Origin: JAPLKB01 sp964429485
Lineage (GTDB): Bacteria; Desulfobacterota; Syntrophorhabdia; Syntrophorhabdales; Syntrophorhabdaceae
DNA length: 19,977 bases
Assembly: GCA_964429485.1 (NCBI GenBank)
Contig: CAYSBW010000042.1
Span: 1 to 19,977 of the forward strand
Direction: 5' to 3'
The position numbers and the translations under genes were made by a program. Below are positions 7,327 to 14,287 of this stretch, in pieces. Under the pieces are notes generated by a model that had not been told where the DNA came from, made no database searches, and saw nothing but the letters and a program-made list of their open reading frames with translations. Numbering within the stretch: position 1 is the stretch's first letter; every line of letters begins with the position of its first letter.

Positions 7327-8574
7327 TTATCTCTTAAGATTCATCAACTCTTGCAATATTTCATCAGAGGTTGTAATAACTCTTGAATTTGCCTGAAATC
7401 CACGCTGTGATATAATCATCTTGACGAACTCTGTTGCAAGATCTACATTGGATTGTTCAAGAGAATTCGAGTAAATTGTTCCTGTCCCTTGTGTACCGGG
7501 AATATTCGGGGTAGGAAAAGAATTTGTAGGGTCTGAAAAAAGATTCATACCTTCTTTTTTCAATGTTGAAGGATTGTTTGACATCGCAAGGTTGATTTGA
7601 TATAGCTGCAAATGCTGACCATTCGTATAGTGGCCGGTGATTATACCTGCTGAATCTACTGTTATATTCTGTAAATTACCTGCTGGATAGCCATCCTGAA
7701 AGAGATAATTGGTAGTGGAATTCAGATGAAACTGTGTTGTACCGGGACCTCCTGTTTCGCCATCAAAATTAGTCTGGATAGACTGAGCGGTTGCCCCGTT
7801 AAAAGTAATATTAATCAAAGGTATGTTGGCAGCACTTAGCTTACCTGATGTATCAAAAGATAATGTTCCCTTCCCTCCAGATGTAACCGGAGAATTTCCA
7901 TTATCAAAAACAGTATGGACATCCCACTGTCCAACTCCGGTTCTGCAATAGTAAGTGGTCATGAGGTGGCTGTTGCCCTTTGAATCATATACTGTAAGAG
8001 GTGAAGAATAATTGTAGGTTGTGTTATCTGCAAAATTAAAAACTTTTACAGGCATCTCGGCATCATCCTGCAGGTTTATTGATATTCCAACCAGTTTAGT
8101 TGCTTCAGGCTGTGCCTGTCCCTGCTGAATCTGGATGTCTGTCAGGTCACCTACAGGAGAGGGGTTTCCATCTGTATATTGAATCTTTTTTCCCTGAAGC
8201 ACATACCCATTAGGAGTAGCCAGCTTATCATCATTGTCCAGAGTAAACTGACCGGCCCTTGTATAAAAATATGCACCAGAGTCATTCTTTACGATAAAAA
8301 ATCCATTACCGCCGATTGCAAGATCGGTTGGCTCCGAGGTACTTTCAAAAGACCCCTGCGAAAAAATTGTATCAACAGAATTTAATGCACTTCCTCTACC
8401 CACCTGACTTGTACCACTCATTGTGCTTATTTGCTGATACATAACATCAGCAAATGTTGCTCTACTTCCTTTATATCCGATTGTATTTACATTTGCGATA
8501 TTGCTTCCCTCAATATTAAGGGCCTGGGTATTGGTTACCAACCCGCTTATTCCTGAAAAAAGTGAACTTATCAT
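7327..8574 (-). CDS. flgE: FlgE, flagellar hook protein
   Basis: FlgE is the structural subunit of the hook, the universal joint between rod and filament. The product has 415 residues. The N-terminus shows the rod/hook D0 signature (LFSGISGLVTNTQALNIEGS, then NIANVNTIGYKGSR), a central region holds the hook-specific D1/D2 part, and the C-terminus has the matching D0 helix (EFVKMIISQRGFQANSRVIT, then DEILQELMNLKR). Family D0 helices form a coiled coil in the assembled hook. The ATG is preceded by AAGGAG eight bases upstream, and the gene is 16 bases from flgD. It is probably the last gene of the fliK-flgD-flgE unit. Confidence 0.97.
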   Translation of the reverse strand: MISSLFSGISGLVTNTQALNIEGSNIANVNTIGYKGSRATFADVMYQQISTMSGTSQVGRGSALNSVDTIFSQGSFESTSEPTDLAIGGNGFFIVKNDSGAYFYTRAGQFTLDNDDKLATPNGYVLQGKKIQYTDGNPSPVGDLTDIQIQQGQAQPEATKLVGISINLQDDAEMPVKVFNFADNTTYNYSSPLTVYDSKGNSHLMTTYYCRTGVGQWDVHTVFDNGNSPVTSGGKGTLSFDTSGKLSAANIPLINITFNGATAQSIQTNFDGETGGPGTTQFHLNSTTNYLFQDGYPAGNLQNITVDSAGIITGHYTNGQHLQLYQINLAMSNNPSTLKKEGMNLFSDPTNSFPTPNIPGTQGTGTIYSNSLEQSNVDLATEFVKMIISQRGFQANSRVITTSDEILQELMNLKR

Positions 8575-8590
8575 AGCATATCTCCTTTTT

Positions 8591-9211
8591 TTATAATATT
8601 TTTCTAACCTTTTCAGTTGTATATGTATCTCCGTTTTGTGTAGAAAGAGATACTGTTCCGTTATTCATTGAAACACTGCTTATAGTTCTTAATGCACTGG
8701 TTGTGGAGGCCATTGTCCCGTTTGCGGTTTGTACTACAATAGCAACAACTTCAACAGGATCGCTGCTTTCGTTTGTATATGAAAGCTCCTGGCCTGGCAG
8801 GAAAACTGTCTCAGAAACGTTTCCCGTATTCTGGTTTTTCATTTGCAATAATACACTTGTGTAACCAGCGCCTTCAGGGGTTATCTGCAGTTTATCTCCC
8901 TCTGAAAGAACATTACTATCAACTTCCATCTTCTTTCCTATCGTTCCTGCCCAGTTTGATAAAGAATTAAAAGATAATCTGGCGTTCATATTATCAAGAG
9001 ATGAAACTACACTCTGAAGCTGTTCAACCTGGGTCATCTGGGCAAGTTGAGCAAGAAACTGATCAGGTTCTGCGGGATTCAGAGGATCCTGATTCTGCAT
9101 CTGTGCCACAAGGATCTTCATAAAATCATTCTTTGAAATACTGTTAGGATCTGAATAGACCGGGCTTGAACCCGTTGAACTTGTTGTATTCTGTACTGCT
9201 GATACCGACAT
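8591..9211 (-). CDS. flgD: FlgD, hook cap / hook assembly scaffold protein
   Basis: FlgD caps the growing hook and is needed for FlgE polymerisation; it is not kept in the final structure. The 206-residue product has the conserved N-terminal segment (FMKILVAQMQNQDPLNPAEP and FLAQLAQMTQVEQLQS, about residues 30-67) that serves in export and assembly. A beta-rich Ig/tudor-like part follows. The ATG at 9209-9211 is preceded by GGGGG. The first 68 bases overlap the end of fliK in another frame. The C-terminus (VSLSTQNGDTYTTEKVRKIL) is typical of the family. Confidence 0.95.
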   Translation of the reverse strand: MSVSAVQNTTSSTGSSPVYSDPNSISKNDFMKILVAQMQNQDPLNPAEPDQFLAQLAQMTQVEQLQSVVSSLDNMNARLSFNSLSNWAGTIGKKMEVDSNVLSEGDKLQITPEGAGYTSVLLQMKNQNTGNVSETVFLPGQELSYTNESSDPVEVVAIVVQTANGTMASTTSALRTISSVSMNNGTVSLSTQNGDTYTTEKVRKIL

Positions 9212-11690
9212 GATTTTCCCCCTGATTATTTATTTTCAAAATGTTTGAAAAATTCATCTTGTCTCCATTAAGGCTCTTCTCGTCCTGTTCAGGATCATTG
9301 TAACCCCATTTATGGCGCTCTTTTTGTTGTTGCTGATTATCGGGATTGATATACACGCTTACTTTTATATCTCTTGCTTCAAGATTTTTTATGATCTGTT
9401 CCTTTACTGTGTTGATAACCGAAGTAAGTTCGGGATCACTTACCTTTATTTCAACCGCTATATCATTCCTGTTATCTGTAAGGCCTAAAACAAAAGATTC
9501 CTTTCCTTCTATATTGATTCTGATTGTCGTTACCGGAGCAGGTCTTGCTTCAATAAACCTGTCTATAGTTTCCTGTATCTTCTCACTCACTGCTGTCTGC
9601 CAGACACCCCTTTGCTGAATAACAGAATTTTCTACATTTATGGTTTCTTCGTTACGAACCTGCCCCAGGTGTTGTATAATTTCGCCGTCTTCTTGGTTTG
9701 TTATAAATATGTCTTTAAGCGGATTAGCAAACAGTTCTCTTTCTATATCGTCTGATCTTTCTATTTCTAAAAAACTCTCTGTTAATAATGCACTTGAATC
9801 AAGAACTGTTTTATTCTTTTCCAAGGGATTTTTTGCAGAATTATCATTATCAACAGGAGATAAATCAGCATTTTGAGCTGTGATATAAAATGCTTTCACT
9901 GTTTTAATTTCTGTTCCTACAGCCTCTTTTGAAGGGATAACAAGAGGGACTGCTGTAATATTTTTTTCAGCACCGGCGTCTTGCAACCCCTCTACATCTT
10001 GCAACCCCTCTATAATACCCGTGGCTGTTTCTTTATGTTCCGGATACATTGCCGAGCTGTTTTTTACTTGTCCCTGCAAAGTAAACAATTGCTGAGGGTT
10101 TATTTCATCTGTATTCTGAAATACAGCAATTTTGTTGTCTTCGAAAAATACCATGTTGTTCAGAACAGGAACAAAATTATTTCCATCAAAAGTAACGCTT
10201 TTATTCCATGCTTTAAAATTATCATTCTTCTGAAGAGAAAGATCGGCATTATGTGATTTATCTACCTCGGTGGGCTGCCGGGTATATCCTTTTTTTGCAG
10301 AATTATCATTATCAACAGGAGATAAATCAGCATTTTGAGCTGTGATATAAAATGCTTTCACTGTTTTAATTTCTGTTCCTACAGCCTCTTTTGAAGGGAT
10401 AACAAGAGGGACTGCTGTAATATTTTTTTCAGCACCGGCGTCTTGCAACCCCTCTACATCTTGCAACCCCTCTATAATACCCGTGGCTGTTTCTTTATGT
10501 TCCGGATACATTGCCGAGCTGTTTTTTACTTGTCCCTGCAAAGTAAACAATTGCTGAGGGTTTATTTCATCTGTATTCTGAAATACAGCAATTTTGTTGT
10601 CTTCGAAAAATACCATGTTGTTCAGAACAGGAACAAAATTATTTCCATCAAAAGTAACGCTTTTATTCCATGCTTTAAAATTATCATTCTTCTGAAGAGA
10701 AAGATCGGCATTATGTGATTTATCTACCTCGGTGGGCTGCCGGGTATTTGTATTTATGTCCATAAATATCATATTCTTTTCAACAGAAACATCCGGGATA
10801 TTGATTTCAGGTAAAACAGACGCCAAATTGATTTTTTTTGTATTAATCTTTTCCAAACCATAAAGATTTCTTTTAACTTCCTCGTTTATTCCGGGATACT
10901 CTGTTATGGAAATTTCGGAAAGAACTTTTTTTACTACATTTAAAATAAAAGTGGCGGAATTAAAAACACCATTCACATTTTGCTCAACAGGTAAAAAAAA
11001 GAATTTATCTATATCACCATTTTCTCCTTCACTTGAATGGTCTTCCTTTAATGAAAAAACATTTATAGATGGACCTGTTTTGTCATTTCCAGCAAACTCA
11101 ACCTCAACAGGTGTAATCCTTATCATAATTCCCTTAATTATTTCCCTGGAGGTATCTGTTTCGCCTTCCGAGGCAATTAAAGTCTCGGTTTCTGTTTTGG
11201 TAACTATTTTTTGTGTATTATTCGATGTATCGGGTGATATTGCTTTCAGGAATGACAGTACTTCTTTACTCATAGTTGCAACAGGAAAAATCATTCCATA
11301 ATTATTGTTTAAAACAAATTCCTGTTTATTTTTTTCAATGGACTGAGGTTTTTCGGCTGTCATGTTCTTTATAATTGCTGCTATCTCATCATCTGTAAGT
11401 TTGATCGCCATAGAATCAGCTACGTTGAGGATAACATCGGTAAGCGATCTCCCTCTGTTATCCTCAACAGAAACGGCAATGTCCTGCTTACCTGTTTTGA
11501 CGAAAGGCGTATTGACTTTAACCATTTGATTTTCGGAAAGCTTAATTGCCATAGAGTCAGTTGCATTTATAAGGGTTGCAAAGAAAGAATTATCGGAAAT
11601 ACCACAAACAGACTTCTTTGAAAAAAGACCGGATAGAAGATCGTATTGCTTTTCTATGTCGTTTAAGTTCCTGCCAATTGATGCTGTCAT
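9144..11690 (-). CDS. fliK: FliK, hook-length control protein with internal tandem duplication
   Basis: FliK is the secreted ruler that measures hook length and, by its C-terminal domain, makes FlhB switch to filament substrates. This one has 848 residues, far longer than enterobacterial FliK (about 400). The weakly conserved C-terminal domain is at about residues 700-782 (TTIRINIEGKESFVLGLTDN, then SVINTVKEQIIKNLEARDIK), followed by a Gln-rich and charged tail. Two identical 154-residue-period blocks occupy residues about 315-467 and 469-621, each beginning TRQPTEVDKSHNAD and ending SPVDNDNSAK. The N-terminal part has an imperfect repeat around DSMAIKL (residues 45-51 and 92-98). The ATG at 11690 lacks a Shine-Dalgarno and is almost at the predicted sigma-54 start site. 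Identity is inferred from position between fliJ and flgD, composition and the C-terminal domain. Confidence 0.88.
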   Translation of the reverse strand: MTASIGRNLNDIEKQYDLLSGLFSKKSVCGISDNSFFATLINATDSMAIKLSENQMVKVNTPFVKTGKQDIAVSVEDNRGRSLTDVILNVADSMAIKLTDDEIAAIIKNMTAEKPQSIEKNKQEFVLNNNYGMIFPVATMSKEVLSFLKAISPDTSNNTQKIVTKTETETLIASEGETDTSREIIKGIMIRITPVEVEFAGNDKTGPSINVFSLKEDHSSEGENGDIDKFFFLPVEQNVNGVFNSATFILNVVKKVLSEISITEYPGINEEVKRNLYGLEKINTKKINLASVLPEINIPDVSVEKNMIFMDINTNTRQPTEVDKSHNADLSLQKNDNFKAWNKSVTFDGNNFVPVLNNMVFFEDNKIAVFQNTDEINPQQLFTLQGQVKNSSAMYPEHKETATGIIEGLQDVEGLQDAGAEKNITAVPLVIPSKEAVGTEIKTVKAFYITAQNADLSPVDNDNSAKKGYTRQPTEVDKSHNADLSLQKNDNFKAWNKSVTFDGNNFVPVLNNMVFFEDNKIAVFQNTDEINPQQLFTLQGQVKNSSAMYPEHKETATGIIEGLQDVEGLQDAGAEKNITAVPLVIPSKEAVGTEIKTVKAFYITAQNADLSPVDNDNSAKNPLEKNKTVLDSSALLTESFLEIERSDDIERELFANPLKDIFITNQEDGEIIQHLGQVRNEETINVENSVIQQRGVWQTAVSEKIQETIDRFIEARPAPVTTIRINIEGKESFVLGLTDNRNDIAVEIKVSDPELTSVINTVKEQIIKNLEARDIKVSVYINPDNQQQQKERHKWGYNDPEQDEKSLNGDKMNFSNILKINNQGENHVGISSTEYNKFNGFKPGLFRS
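9829..10285 (-). repeat. Perfect direct repeat in fliK, second copy in gene order (residues ~469-621)
   Basis: This is the second copy of the 457-base repeat, separated from the first by five bases (10286-10290, ATCCT on the plus strand) that give the junction residues KGY. Identity ends at mismatches at 9828/10290 on one side and 10286/10748 on the other. Zero divergence means either a very recent duplication, continuing homogenisation, or an assembly join. Confidence 0.97.
9979..10014 (-). repeat. 18-base tandem repeat nested in the fliK block (second copy)
   Basis: Two adjacent 18-base units, 9979-9996 and 9997-10014, differ at one base (TACA versus TATA at the end). They encode two copies of the hexapeptide EGLQD(V/A), so the protein reads EGLQDVEGLQDA. 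The same pair occurs in the other large repeat at 10441-10476. Confidence 0.9.
10291..10747 (-). repeat. Perfect direct repeat in fliK, first copy in gene order (residues ~315-467)
   Basis: This 457-base segment is identical, base for base, to 9829-10285; I compared them along the whole length. The period is 462 bases (154 codons), so the reading frame is kept. It encodes the N-terminal of the two duplicated blocks of FliK. Upstream flank in the protein is NTNT, joining to TRQPTEV. Confidence 0.97.
10441..10476 (-). repeat. 18-base tandem repeat nested in the fliK block (first copy)
   Basis: This is the same two-unit 18-base repeat as at 9979-10014, displaced by 462 bases and identical to it. 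It encodes EGLQDVEGLQDA within the first duplicated block. The small repeat therefore existed before the large duplication. Confidence 0.9.
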
Positions 11691-11702
11691 ACTTATTAGT
11701 AT

Positions 11703-11720
11703 ATCAATTTGTGTGCCAAA
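11703..11720 (-). promoter_or_regulatory. Weaker sigma-54-like promoter upstream of fliK
   Basis: The minus strand reads TTTGGCACACAAATTGAT. The -24 part TGGCAC is perfect and the 10-base spacing is right, but the -12 element is TTGA rather than the normally invariant TTGC. It sits in the 132-base gap after fliJ and a terminator-like hairpin, just where a promoter for fliK-flgD-flgE is needed. The predicted start of transcription is near 11692, two bases before the fliK ATG. Confidence 0.45.
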
Positions 11721-11772
11721 CTAAATATACTGTAATTACAATATGTTAATAATTAGACAGAGGCAAAAAGGC

Positions 11773-11806
11773 AGGAAATAATTTCCCTGAAAGGAAATTA
11801 TTTCCT
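11773..11806 (-). terminator. Intrinsic terminator candidate after fliJ
   Basis: AGGAAATAATTTCC (11773-11786) and GGAAATTATTTCCT (11793-11806) are exact reverse complements with a 6-base loop. On the minus strand the hairpin is followed by GCC and five Ts. It begins 17 bases after the fliJ stop and probably ends the flgB-fliJ transcript. The stem is AT-rich, so termination may be partial. Confidence 0.65.
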
Positions 11807-11822
11807 ATCTGCTTCTTAAAGA

Positions 11823-12251
11823 TCAGGATGTTTTGAGGCGGGCATTTCTGATTGCTATATCATCAAGTTTTTTTTGAAGCTTCCTGTTTTCAATAATTTT
11901 TATTTCTTTAATCTTTTTTTCTCGAAGCTTTTTATATATATTAACTTCTATTGCCAATTCTACCAGTTCTGCCCGTACAGCATCGATCTGCTTGTTTACA
12001 TTTTCTCTTTCATGTATTTTTTTTTGTTTTCTTGCAGAAAGACATTTTATATAACTTGTAATAACCTCAAAATCTGAACCGTCAAGGACAAATTTCTGAA
12101 GCATTTCCTGATTTTCTCCGTATTCAAATTCTATTTTTTCTATTATTGTATTAATTTCAGAAAACTGTATAGCAAGGTTGTTGAGTACCCCTTCTTTTTC
12201 TTCCATGAATTTTTCTTTGAGTTCAATAATACGGGTAAGTTTTTTATCCAT
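11823..12251 (-). CDS. fliJ: FliJ, flagellar export chaperone / ATPase stalk
   Basis: FliJ is a coiled-coil protein that sits in the centre of the FliI hexamer, like the gamma subunit of F1, and links it to FlhA. The 142-residue product is highly charged and almost wholly helical: two long heptad-like helices (about residues 10-65 and 70-135) rich in Lys and Glu, with no hydrophobic core domain. The start shares one base with the fliI stop (TGATG at 12249-12253). Sequence conservation in this family is low, so the call rests on size, coiled-coil character and position after fliI. Confidence 0.88.
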   Translation of the reverse strand: MDKKLTRIIELKEKFMEEKEGVLNNLAIQFSEINTIIEKIEFEYGENQEMLQKFVLDGSDFEVITSYIKCLSARKQKKIHERENVNKQIDAVRAELVELAIEVNIYKKLREKKIKEIKIIENRKLQKKLDDIAIRNARLKTS

Positions 12252-13576
12252 CAGACTGAAAACAGGATTTTCATGCTGTTGAAAGAATCTTCCAGAGTTA
12301 CTCTTTCCTCGATCTGTTGCCTCAGAAATATATTTACCTTGTCAAGCATTGATATTGCATAATCTATTCTCTGGTTACTACCTTTTACATATGCTCCAAT
12401 ATTTATAAGATCCTCGGCTTTTTCATAATCAGCCAGAATGCTTATAATATTTGATGCATATTCAACCTGTTCTTTCGGAGCAATATCTTTCATTACTCTG
12501 CTGATGCTTTTTAACACATCAATAGCAGGATAGTGATTTCTATCTGCAAACTTTCTTGAAAGCACAATGTGGCCATCAAGGATTGACCGTGCTGCATCAA
12601 CTATCGGATCTTCAAGATCATCACCTTCAACAAGGACAGTATATAAAGCTGTCATTGTTCCAGCTCCTACCCCATTGCCGGCCCTTTCAAGGAGCTTTGC
12701 AAGAAAAGAAAACACGCTGGGAGTATACCCCTTTGATGTAGGAGGTTCCCCAATGGCAAGTCCTACCTCCCTCTGGGCCATGCCAAAACGGGTTAAAGAA
12801 TCCATAAGAAGGAGTACATCTTTTCCTTGATCACGAAAATATTCCGCAATTGCAACGGTAAGAAAAGCGGCTCTTACTCTTACAAGCGAAGGTTGGTCCG
12901 ATGTAGCCACTATAATAACTGAGTTTTTTATACCTTCACCCAGATCTCTTTCTATAAATTCTCTTACTTCTCTTCCTCTCTCCCCTATTAAACCTATTAC
13001 ATTGACGTGAGCATCAGTATGTCTGGCAATCATCCCCATAAGAACGCTTTTCCCCACTCCGGAACCTGCAAAAATACCTACACGCTGCCCCTTGCCACAA
13101 GTGAGAAGGCCATTAATGCATCTTATGCCAAGATCAATAGGGTCTTTTATACGTATTTTCTCTATCGGGTTTACTGTATCCCTATAGATCGGTATAATCG
13201 TATCACAGTGGATCTGTCCTTTTCCATCCATTGGGACTCCAAGGCCATCAATAACTCTTCCCAGTAGACTGTTTCCAGCTTTCGTCGTAGCTATGTGATG
13301 TTTTGACATTATTTTTGAGCCCATCCCTATACCACGAAGATCACCCAATGGCATGAGGAGCGTTTTTCCGTCTTTGAACCCTACGACCTCGGCTTCTATA
13401 GGAGATCCATGATGCGTAGGCATAATCTGCGCTGCATCTCCGACTGAAGCAACAGGCCCCTTCCCTTCTATGACAAGCCCCACCACTTGATTTACCCTGC
13501 CATATATTTGATAAGGATAAAAAGAAGAAAGTGTGTCATAAATCTTTTTTATTCTTTCGTTTTTTGCTGGTTCCAC
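12251..13576 (-). CDS. fliI: FliI, flagellum-specific export ATPase
   Basis: FliI is the hexameric ATPase of the flagellar export apparatus, related to the F1 beta subunit; it unloads chaperones and promotes substrate entry. The product has 441 residues, the usual size. Seen are the Walker A loop AGSGVGKS (residues 170-177), the GLIGERGREVREF segment (from residue 195) with the catalytic Glu region, Walker B LLLMD (255-259), and the family motif GEPPTSKGYTPSVFS. The start is GTG at 13574-13576, directly after the fliH stop (TAAGTG), with GAGG six bases upstream. The gene lies between fliH and fliJ, its two direct partners. Confidence 0.97.
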   Translation of the reverse strand: MEPAKNERIKKIYDTLSSFYPYQIYGRVNQVVGLVIEGKGPVASVGDAAQIMPTHHGSPIEAEVVGFKDGKTLLMPLGDLRGIGMGSKIMSKHHIATTKAGNSLLGRVIDGLGVPMDGKGQIHCDTIIPIYRDTVNPIEKIRIKDPIDLGIRCINGLLTCGKGQRVGIFAGSGVGKSVLMGMIARHTDAHVNVIGLIGERGREVREFIERDLGEGIKNSVIIVATSDQPSLVRVRAAFLTVAIAEYFRDQGKDVLLLMDSLTRFGMAQREVGLAIGEPPTSKGYTPSVFSFLAKLLERAGNGVGAGTMTALYTVLVEGDDLEDPIVDAARSILDGHIVLSRKFADRNHYPAIDVLKSISRVMKDIAPKEQVEYASNIISILADYEKAEDLINIGAYVKGSNQRIDYAISMLDKVNIFLRQQIEERVTLEDSFNSMKILFSV

Positions 13577-14287
13577 TTATACCTCATCCCCGGCTAAAGC
13601 TTCAGCAATTTCGCTGTTTGTCCGGCATGCAGACCAGGGCAAATATTCCCGCCTCAATTCTTCCATTTGCATAGATATGGTTCCATCGATCTCTCCATAT
13701 TGTGTTTCTATAATAAAACCTGCATCCTCGATTGTATCATCAGGAACAATCTTTATTGCTTCAGTTTTGATTTCCGACAAATAGTCAAAATCATCCTTTC
13801 TAACCCTTATAATTATTTTGTTTTTATCTTTACAAAGACTGAGCGCCTTTCTTATCATTGCTTCAACCTGACCTTTATGCTCACTACATTCTTTTAAAAT
13901 AACCCCCTCAGCAAAAAAGAGGGACAAGTCAATTATAGTCTCCTCTGTCTTTCTTTCAAGAAAGAGCTGAAATTGTTCGAGTTCATAAACAGCTTGTTCA
14001 AATCTTTTTATTACGGGCTCCATTTTTTTTCTGCCAAACTCTATCCCTGCTTTTTCCCCCTGCGCATAAGCGTTTTCAAATACCATGCGCGCTTCTTTTT
14101 CTATATCAACAGGAGGAGGAGGTGGGTCTTCCTCTATTCCTTCCTCGTCGCACTCATCAACAAGTTCTTCTTCCTTTAGTACACTGTCAAAAAATCCTGT
14201 AAATTCTTTCTCAACTTCAATCTTTTTTTCATTGCACAGGAGATCATCAAAAGAGAAGGGTTGTATATTGTTATACATATTGATCAT
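13577..14287 (-). CDS. fliH: FliH, regulator/stator of the export ATPase
   Basis: FliH binds FliI, holds it to FliN in the C-ring and restrains its activity, like the peripheral stalk of ATP synthases. I choose the ATG at 14285-14287 (236 residues; AGGG upstream, 17-base overlap with fliG). The open frame extends to an ATG at 14335, which would overlap fliG by 65 bases without a good ribosome-binding site. The product has an acidic N-terminal part with a five-proline run (EEDPPPPPVD), then a helical coiled-coil region with small-residue spacing (AYAQGEKAGIEFGRKK), and the C-terminal FliH/V-ATPase-E-like domain with VPDDTIEDAGFIIETQYGEI. That last motif is the most diagnostic part. Confidence 0.9.
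   Translation of the reverse strand: MINMYNNIQPFSFDDLLCNEKKIEVEKEFTGFFDSVLKEEELVDECDEEGIEEDPPPPPVDIEKEARMVFENAYAQGEKAGIEFGRKKMEPVIKRFEQAVYELEQFQLFLERKTEETIIDLSLFFAEGVILKECSEHKGQVEAMIRKALSLCKDKNKIIIRVRKDDFDYLSEIKTEAIKIVPDDTIEDAGFIIETQYGEIDGTISMQMEELRREYLPWSACRTNSEIAEALAGDEV

Noticed and set aside
9981..10718. Two identical 91-codon plus-strand open frames (9981-10256 and 10443-10718), which could look like a duplicated small gene.
   Set aside because: They lie antisense inside fliK and are identical only because of the fliK duplication; no ribosome-binding site or coding signal of their own.
7255..11806. The two inverted repeats at 7255-7290 and 11773-11806 as copies of one regulator-binding site.
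   Set aside because: Their arm sequences are unrelated, and one has a T run typical of a terminator.
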